From Clostridium sp. (GTDB lineage: Bacteria; Bacillota; Clostridia; Clostridiales; Clostridiaceae): 49,467 bases of DNA. Within the stretch, counting starts at the first letter, position 1. Each line of letters opens with the position of its first letter. Shown here one piece after another: positions 44,531-49,467 of the stretch. Made by a program: the position numbers and the translations under genes. The stretch spans positions 1-49,467 of the forward strand of contig JARKVD010000020.1 of the NCBI GenBank assembly GCA_029851835.1, given 5' to 3'. The notes beneath the pieces are model-generated. The model worked only from the letters and a program-made list of their open reading frames with translations. It did no database searches and was not told the DNA's origin.

Positions 44531-44580
44531 AAGTGATGCTCCAAAAGTGAATCTTTGATTTGGTAAGGGGAACTTATTCT
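44531..44580 (-). repeat. Dispersed palindromic repeat, copy R7 (inverted), touching the gatD stop
   Basis: AAGTGATGCTCCAA (one 14-bp unit, reverse) then AGTGAATCTTTGATTTGG and GGAACTTATTC. The TTA at 44574-44576 is the complement of the gatD stop codon. Confidence 0.82.
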
Positions 44581-45299
44581 TTAATAAATCTTTTTAAAAC
44601 ATGCTCTTTTGCCTTTAATTCAAAGGAATCATTTAATGGCTCAAGATTAACTTCACCATATTTGTTTTGAAGAGCTAGTGTTAATAATCTGTCTGCCAGC
44701 TCTGGATTTTTGGATAGTAGACTTCCGTGGAAATAAGTGCAGAAGGTATTTTTGTATATGCATCCTTCTTTTTTATCTTCACCGTTATTTCCATATCCGT
44801 ATTTTACTGTTCCGAGAGGTTGTAGATCGCCTATATAGGTTTTTCCAGAGTGGTTTTCAAAACCAACATAAGTTTCGTTGAACTCTTCATTGTAAATGAT
44901 AGAATTTCCAATTAATCGGTCTTTAGATCCTTCGGTATAAATATCTAACACACCAAGTCCTTCAAGAACTTCTCCTGTAGAAGTTTCATAGGTTTTTCCA
45001 AGGAGCTGGTATCCTCCACAGATACATAAGAATACTTTTTCTGCTTCTATATAATTTACTATTTCATCCTTTTTATTTTCTATTAAGTCTTTAGAAACAA
45101 TAGACTGTTCATAGTCTTGACCGCCTCCAAAGAAAACTATATCGTAATTTTCAGAAGAGAAGTTATCGTTTATTGATACATTTATAACGTTAACTTTTAT
45201 TCCTCTTTTTTCAGCTCTTTGTTTAAGGATTAAGATGTTTCCAATATCTCCATAAACATTTAATAAATCAGGATATAAGTGACATATATTAATTTCCAT
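44574..45299 (-). CDS. gatD: Lipid II isoglutaminyl synthase, glutaminase subunit
   Basis: A 241-residue class I glutamine amidotransferase that supplies ammonia to MurT for amidating the D-Glu of lipid II stem peptides. The nucleophile is C94 (CICGGYQLLG) and the catalytic His is H191 (YFHGSLLSKNPELAD); these numbers are close to S. aureus GatD. FFGGGQDYEQ marks the glutamine site. It lies 15 bases after murT on the same strand. AGGTG precedes the ATG. Its stop codon coincides with a repeat copy. Confidence 0.95.
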   Translation of the reverse strand: MEINICHLYPDLLNVYGDIGNILILKQRAEKRGIKVNVINVSINDNFSSENYDIVFFGGGQDYEQSIVSKDLIENKKDEIVNYIEAEKVFLCICGGYQLLGKTYETSTGEVLEGLGVLDIYTEGSKDRLIGNSIIYNEEFNETYVGFENHSGKTYIGDLQPLGTVKYGYGNNGEDKKEGCIYKNTFCTYFHGSLLSKNPELADRLLTLALQNKYGEVNLEPLNDSFELKAKEHVLKRFIKE

Positions 45300-45314
45300 A
45301 AAAACACCTCAATC

Positions 45315-46682
45315 TTACCAAATTTTGTTTATATAACCTTTGCTATGTAATAGCTTTCTAAGGTTAAGCATAGCAGTATAAGTTACTAATACATAGGTTG
45401 ATTCTTGAGGAGCGTTTATTAGATTGTTTAAAAGTTCCTCATCTGTTTCACACATCTTAAAGGTTTCTTCTTGAAGATGTGCAGTTTTAAGTCTTACGGC
45501 CATATCGTAAAGTCTAGTTCCACCAATAATAGTTGATTTAATTTCTAATTTTGATAATTGCTCAAAGTCTACATCCCAAATCCAAGATACATCAGTTCCA
45601 TCGGCGTAATTATCATTAAGCATTAAGGCTAGGTTTATAGGAGTATTTTCATTTAAGTTCAGCATTATTGTGTTAATAGCTTGATTATATCCTGCTGGAT
45701 TTTTAACTAAGATTATTTTAACCTCTTTACCATCAATATTTATTACTTCTTGTCTACCAAAGCTACTTTCTTGATTGCTTAAAGACGATTTTATTGAAGC
45801 AGAACTAACTCCTAATTCCTTTGTAACGGCAAGGGCACATAAACCGTTGTAGATGTTATATTCTCCGGATTGATTTATATAGTAATCTTCATTGTTAATG
45901 GTGACCTCTGAACCGGATGGGGTAAGGGCAATAACATTTTCAACCTTATATTTTAAGTCAGGTCTGCTGTAGCCACAATGCTCACAAAAATATTTTCCTA
46001 AATGGTTATAGGTTATAAATTCATAGTCATATGGCTTTTTGCAGAATTTGCAAAACTTACTATCTGCATTAACACTTAAAACTGTATCCTTCTTTATAGG
46101 AGTATCAAAACCGTAGTATAATACTGGGTTTTCTAAGTCAACTTTACCTAGAAGTGATTCATCTCCGTTTAAAACTAAAGTTGTTTTAGGTGTTTTCCTA
46201 ATACCTTCTAATATTTTAGTGTAGGTTGTGTGAACCTCACCATATCTATCGAGCTGGTCTCTAAATAAATTAGTAACTGTAATAATTTCAGGCTTAATAT
46301 TTTCTGTAATTATTTGAAGATAGGCCTCATCAACTTCAATTACTGCGTATTTTTCTTCGGAGTTTTTACCGAATTTGTAGAAAGATACAAAGGATGAAAC
46401 TATACCAGTATTCATATTTGCACCAGTATTGTTGGTAAATACCTTCTTTCCATCTTTTTTTAAGATGTTATAAATCATACTTGTTGTAGTTGTTTTTCCG
46501 TTAGTACCTGTAACAAGAATTACTTTATATCCTTTAGCAACGGTAGATAGGATATTTTTATCTAAAGCTAAAGCAATCTTACCAGGGAAGTTTGAACCGC
46601 CTTTAAATAGTTTGGTGCTAAGTTTTAATATAGTTTTAGAAACTATTATGGCAATAAATGAATTAATTTTAATTTTAAACAC
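45315..46682 (-). CDS. murT: Lipid II isoglutaminyl synthase, ligase subunit
   Basis: A 455-residue Mur-ligase-like subunit. The ATP loop is GTNGKTTT (59-66). A Cys4 zinc ribbon (C211, C214, C233, C236) is inserted in the middle domain, the mark of MurT. The C-terminal DUF1727 domain carries NDNYADGTDVSWIWDVDFE with acidic catalytic residues. With GatD it amidates D-iso-Glu to D-iso-Gln at the membrane. The GTG start has AAAGGA only one or two bases away, a poor spacing; a stop 15 bases upstream leaves no better choice. Confidence 0.95.
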   Translation of the reverse strand: MFKIKINSFIAIIVSKTILKLSTKLFKGGSNFPGKIALALDKNILSTVAKGYKVILVTGTNGKTTTTSMIYNILKKDGKKVFTNNTGANMNTGIVSSFVSFYKFGKNSEEKYAVIEVDEAYLQIITENIKPEIITVTNLFRDQLDRYGEVHTTYTKILEGIRKTPKTTLVLNGDESLLGKVDLENPVLYYGFDTPIKKDTVLSVNADSKFCKFCKKPYDYEFITYNHLGKYFCEHCGYSRPDLKYKVENVIALTPSGSEVTINNEDYYINQSGEYNIYNGLCALAVTKELGVSSASIKSSLSNQESSFGRQEVINIDGKEVKIILVKNPAGYNQAINTIMLNLNENTPINLALMLNDNYADGTDVSWIWDVDFEQLSKLEIKSTIIGGTRLYDMAVRLKTAHLQEETFKMCETDEELLNNLINAPQESTYVLVTYTAMLNLRKLLHSKGYINKIW

Positions 46683-47133
46683 ATCCTTTATGTCTTATAA
46701 AATAATAATTGACACTTTTTTATAAAAGTATTAATGAAAGTTTAAATTCACATTAATGACTGAAAGAACAATGTCCTTTAATAAATCATAGATTTATATA
46801 TTTGATATAATGTCAATATTTCAATTTAATATTATAACATATAAATTTGGTTATTTCAGCTTGAACATTAATAATTTAAATGAATGGATAAAAATTAATA
46901 ACATTAAAGAAGTTTATGAAAATAAGAGTCATAATTAGGGGGAAAATGAAGTGTGTATTACAAATCCAAGATGAAAGTGATAAAGTGTAGAAAAAAATAC
47001 TATTATGGGGAAAAAATATATACAAAATAGATGAATAAGATTCAAAATGCTATTGCAAAAGAATGATAGTGTAGTATTATATAAGAGTAAATGAAATATA
47101 TATGATGCACTATATAATATAGGGGGTAGTGAG
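46683..47133. other. Divergent gap murT / pckA
   Basis: This 451-base gap is AT-rich. It contains a possible pckA promoter (TTGCAA at 47053, TATTAT at 47075, 16-bp spacer) and a TATAAT at 47113-47118. A tiny ORF (46946-46990, 14 codons) follows AGGGGG at three-base spacing. Nothing else is recognised. Confidence 0.4.
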
Positions 47134-48702
47134 ATGGATTTGCAATGCCTAGGAAGATGCCATGATGGAAAAGTATATAAGAACTTAAGACCGGCAGCAT
47201 TGATTGCTGAAGCGGTTAAAAATGGTGAGGGGACTTTAGCTGAAAGTGGAGCTTTGGTTGTGAATACTGGGAAATACACAGGGAGATCTCCCAAAGATAG
47301 ATTTATAGTAAAACAAGAGAGTGTTAATGGACTAATAAATTGGGGAGAAGTTAACTTACCTATTGAAGAATGTGTGTTTAATAATCTATATGAACAAGTA
47401 GTGAATTACTTAAATGATAAAAATATATATGTATTTGAAGGTTATGTTGGGGCTTTAAAGGAATATAGCATGAACATAAGAGTGATAAATGAATATGCTT
47501 CAGAAGCACTAATGGCCACTCAGCTATTCAGAAGATATTCTGAAAAAGAATTGAAGGATTTCAAGGAAGAGTTTACGGTTATTGTGGCACCAGGGTTTAA
47601 AGCTAAAGGACATGAAGATGGTGTTAACTCAGAAGCTTTTATAATAATAAATTTTGAAAAGAAAATAGTTTTAATTGGAGGTACACAATATTCAGGTGAA
47701 ATAAAAAAATCTGTATTTTCTATAATGAATTTCTTATTACCACAAAAAGGTGTATTTCCAATGCATTGTTCAGCCAATATAGGAAAGGAAGGGGATACAG
47801 CTGTATTCTTTGGCCTTTCGGGTACTGGTAAAACAACTTTATCGGCTGATCCGGGCAGAAAGTTAATTGGGGATGATGAACATGGTTGGTGTGATAAAGG
47901 TGTATTTAATTTTGAAGGTGGATGCTACGCAAAAACCATTAAGCTTGATAAAGAGAAGGAAGTTGAAATATATAATGCATTAAAGTTTGGAGCTTTACTT
48001 GAAAATGTTGTTTTAGATGAATATAACAGACCTATGTTTGATGACGATTCATTAACAGAGAATACACGTGGAGCATATCCACTTGAATATATAGAAAATA
48101 TACAAGAAGGTGGAGTCGGTGGAAATCCAAACACTATAATTTTCTTAACAGCAGATGCTTTTGGTGTAATACCACCTATATCCAAATTATCTAAAGAAGC
48201 AGCCATGTATCATTTTATGTCTGGATATACAAGTAAGCTTGCAGGTACAGAAAGAGGAATAACAAAACCAAAGGCTACCTTTTCAGCCTGCTTTGGAGAA
48301 CCTTTTATGTTAATGAAGCCAGAAGTTTATGCAAAATTATTAGGAGAAAAAATTAGTTCTAATAATACAGAAGTATATTTAGTTAATACTGGATGGTCGG
48401 GTGGAGAATATGGTGTAGGAAAAAGAATGAATCTATCTTATACAAGAGCTATGGTAAAGGCTGCTATTGAAGGAGATTTAAGAGAAGTAGAATTTGAAGT
48501 GGATAAAAACTTTAATGTTTTTGTACCAAAAGAAGTACCAGGTGTTCCTAGTGAAATACTTAACCCTAGGAATACTTGGAATGATAAAGAAGCTTATGAT
48601 AAAAAGGTAAATGAATTGATTTTGCAGTTTCAAAAGAATTTCAGGAAGTTTGAAGGTGTAAGTCCAGAAATACTTCAAGCAGCTCCAGGAAGAAAAAATT
48701 AA
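47134..48702 (+). CDS. pckA: Phosphoenolpyruvate carboxykinase (ATP)
   Basis: A 522-residue kinase linking oxaloacetate and PEP, ATP-type. The P-loop is GLSGTGKT (227-234), the second metal/nucleotide motif is GDDEHGW (246-252), and TGRSPKDRFIV (49-59) with the GGTQYSGEIKKSVF region binds substrate. ENTRGAYPLEYI and the C-terminal NTGWSGGEYGVGKR segment are as in the family. AGGGGGTAGTGAG precedes the ATG. In anaerobes it may run towards oxaloacetate. It is a single gene with a terminator downstream. Confidence 0.97.
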   Translation: MDLQCLGRCHDGKVYKNLRPAALIAEAVKNGEGTLAESGALVVNTGKYTGRSPKDRFIVKQESVNGLINWGEVNLPIEECVFNNLYEQVVNYLNDKNIYVFEGYVGALKEYSMNIRVINEYASEALMATQLFRRYSEKELKDFKEEFTVIVAPGFKAKGHEDGVNSEAFIIINFEKKIVLIGGTQYSGEIKKSVFSIMNFLLPQKGVFPMHCSANIGKEGDTAVFFGLSGTGKTTLSADPGRKLIGDDEHGWCDKGVFNFEGGCYAKTIKLDKEKEVEIYNALKFGALLENVVLDEYNRPMFDDDSLTENTRGAYPLEYIENIQEGGVGGNPNTIIFLTADAFGVIPPISKLSKEAAMYHFMSGYTSKLAGTERGITKPKATFSACFGEPFMLMKPEVYAKLLGEKISSNNTEVYLVNTGWSGGEYGVGKRMNLSYTRAMVKAAIEGDLREVEFEVDKNFNVFVPKEVPGVPSEILNPRNTWNDKEAYDKKVNELILQFQKNFRKFEGVSPEILQAAPGRKN

Positions 48703-48775
48703 AGAATGATATTTCTGAAGCTGTATAAGTTTAAAACTATTTTTTAATGCCAACCCCAAACTAAATCATAGATTT

Positions 48776-48813
48776 AAAAGGAATCCTTTGAATATAAGGG
48801 GTTCCTTTTGACT
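48776..48813 (+). terminator. Terminator after pckA
   Basis: A stem of about 13 bp with G:U pairs (AAAAGGAATCCTT with AAGGGGTTCCTTTT). A decayed fragment of the dispersed repeat (CTAAATCATAGATTTA) overlaps its left side. Confidence 0.7.
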
Positions 48814-49146
48814 ATCTAAGAATATAGTGTATTTAAAGTAATTGGCTTATAAAATTTATATTCTGTAGATTGTTTATTTTCTATAGATTGTTTATTGATA
48901 AAATGAAATTGTAAGATTGTAGATTAATATGGAGATTTAGCAATAATAGAGGTTAAATATCAAGTGTGCCTGGTGTATCACTATAAGAATAAATGTGAAA
49001 AAAATAGAAAATCAATGAAAAACAGGTATAATGTTAGTTAAATTAAAATTTTTATTAAAGCCAATTGTACAACCCATGATAAGATATGTCTTGTCGCTGA
49101 GAGATGCGGCGGACAAACAACAAAAGTTGAAAAGAACTTACATGAG
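48814..49146. other. Gene-free DNA upstream of the rRNA operon
   Basis: No ORF is seen. TATAAT at 49027-49032 has no matching -35. A weak hairpin TTGTC...GACAA at 49091-49116 is GC-richer than its surroundings. Confidence 0.4.
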
Positions 49147-49275
49147 TAAAGGAAACTCCTTCTCACATTCGTTCGAATGAGTGCTCGAAGAGTAAGTTCC
49201 AGTAACTAAATCATAGATTTAGACTGTCACTTAACTTCAACTAACTAAATCAAAGATTTAGAGTTTCACTTAAGT
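49147..49275 (+). repeat. Dispersed palindromic repeat, copy R8 (two units)
   Basis: The cleanest copy: a GGAAACTCCTTCTC...GAGTGCTC head with CATTCGTTCGAATG, then AGTAAGTTC, a palindrome around CTAAATCATAGATTTAG, TCACTTAA, and a second palindrome around CTAAATCAAAGATTTAG ending TTTCACTTAA. It ends 13 bases before the -35 of the rRNA promoter. Confidence 0.9.
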
Positions 49276-49288
49276 TTTTAAAAAGTTG

Positions 49289-49317
49289 TTGACAGATGCG
49301 AAAGCCTCTGGTAAAAT
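49289..49317 (+). promoter_or_regulatory. rRNA operon promoter
   Basis: TTGACA (49289-49294), 17-bp spacer, TAAAAT (49312-49317), with A/T tracts just upstream that could serve as an UP element. The downstream leader is typical of 16S operons. Confidence 0.88.
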
Positions 49318-49319
49318 AG

Positions 49320-49467
49320 TAAAAGTCGTCGGGAGTAACCGATGAAACAAAAGAGATGATCTTTGAAAATTAAACAGAGAAATAAAGGTAAAACCAGTTA
49401 ATTCCGATAGAAATTAATCTATCAAATAAATGACTTAACAAGTCAGCGAAACAAATTAGAGCGCAGC
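49320..49467 (+). other. Leader of a 16S rRNA operon (continues outside)
   Basis: It contains GATCTTTGAAAATTAAACAG, the familiar pre-16S leader sequence of Firmicutes rrn operons, in an untranslated stretch after a strong promoter. The mature 16S start is not reached in the window. Confidence 0.8.

Noticed and set aside
46946-46990. 14-codon leader peptide before pckA
   Set aside because: Its ribosome site is only three bases from the ATG and no attenuator hairpin follows; not enough for a gene call.

Overview
The window looks like chromosome from a low-GC, spore-forming anaerobe of the Clostridium sensu stricto group. The signs are very AT-rich intergenic DNA, strong Shine-Dalgarno sequences with ATG, GTG and TTG starts, the gene order tig-clpP-clpX-lonB-lonA-engB, oxygen-sensitive radical enzymes (PflA/PflB and an anaerobic sulfatase-maturating enzyme whose key cysteines sit at the positions I recall for the C. 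perfringens enzyme), PerR, and MurT/GatD. It opens with the last ~40 nt of a 5S rRNA and closes in the promoter and leader of another rRNA operon, so it spans most of the interval between two rrn operons.

Layout. 1-640: 5S end, then tRNA-Lys, Gly(GCC), Gly(TCC), Arg(TCT), Pro(TGG) and a second identical Gly(TCC). 745-3277: anSME and its sulfatase. 3400-3476: tRNA-Arg(TCG), then 1.1 kb without a gene but with several hairpins. 4643-10280: fructose-bisphosphate aldolase, an exported flavoprotein predicted to carry covalent FMN, a divergent MerR-type regulator, and an AI-2E family permease. 10579-13911: pyruvate formate-lyase and its activase on the minus strand. 14331-23845: a membrane-anchored unknown, then the proteostasis block and the ribosome-assembly GTPase EngB. 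24165-26950: four small low-complexity proteins rich in Cys/Gly or Met/Asn/Gly; this is the least explained part of the window. 27153-30239: an exported propeller-like unknown, PerR with its own operator, and PIN-PhoH. 30358-34414: a site-2-protease homologue without its HExxH, TrmB, adenosine deaminase, DegV and PadR. 34505-38448: a DUF4397 protein, CorA, an MntP-like carrier and PepD. 38688-44483: small unknowns, a YkvA-domain protein, a viroplasmin-RNase H protein and two tandem HTH-TPR regulators. 44574-48702: GatD/MurT (minus strand) and PEP carboxykinase.

Scattered between these genes are at least eight copies, in both orientations, of a palindromic repeat whose recognisable core is a palindrome around AAATCAAAGATTT. 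Some copies expand into 14-bp or 36-bp tandem arrays, and two touch the stop codons of pflB and gatD. Other structures that the genes do not explain are two bidirectional terminators sharing an inner stem-loop module, a 46-bp operator-like palindrome before degV-padR, paired MerR-type operators between the flavoprotein and its regulator, and a C-rich triple-stem region at 27026-27090. Function calls rest on motifs read by eye; no database search was run.
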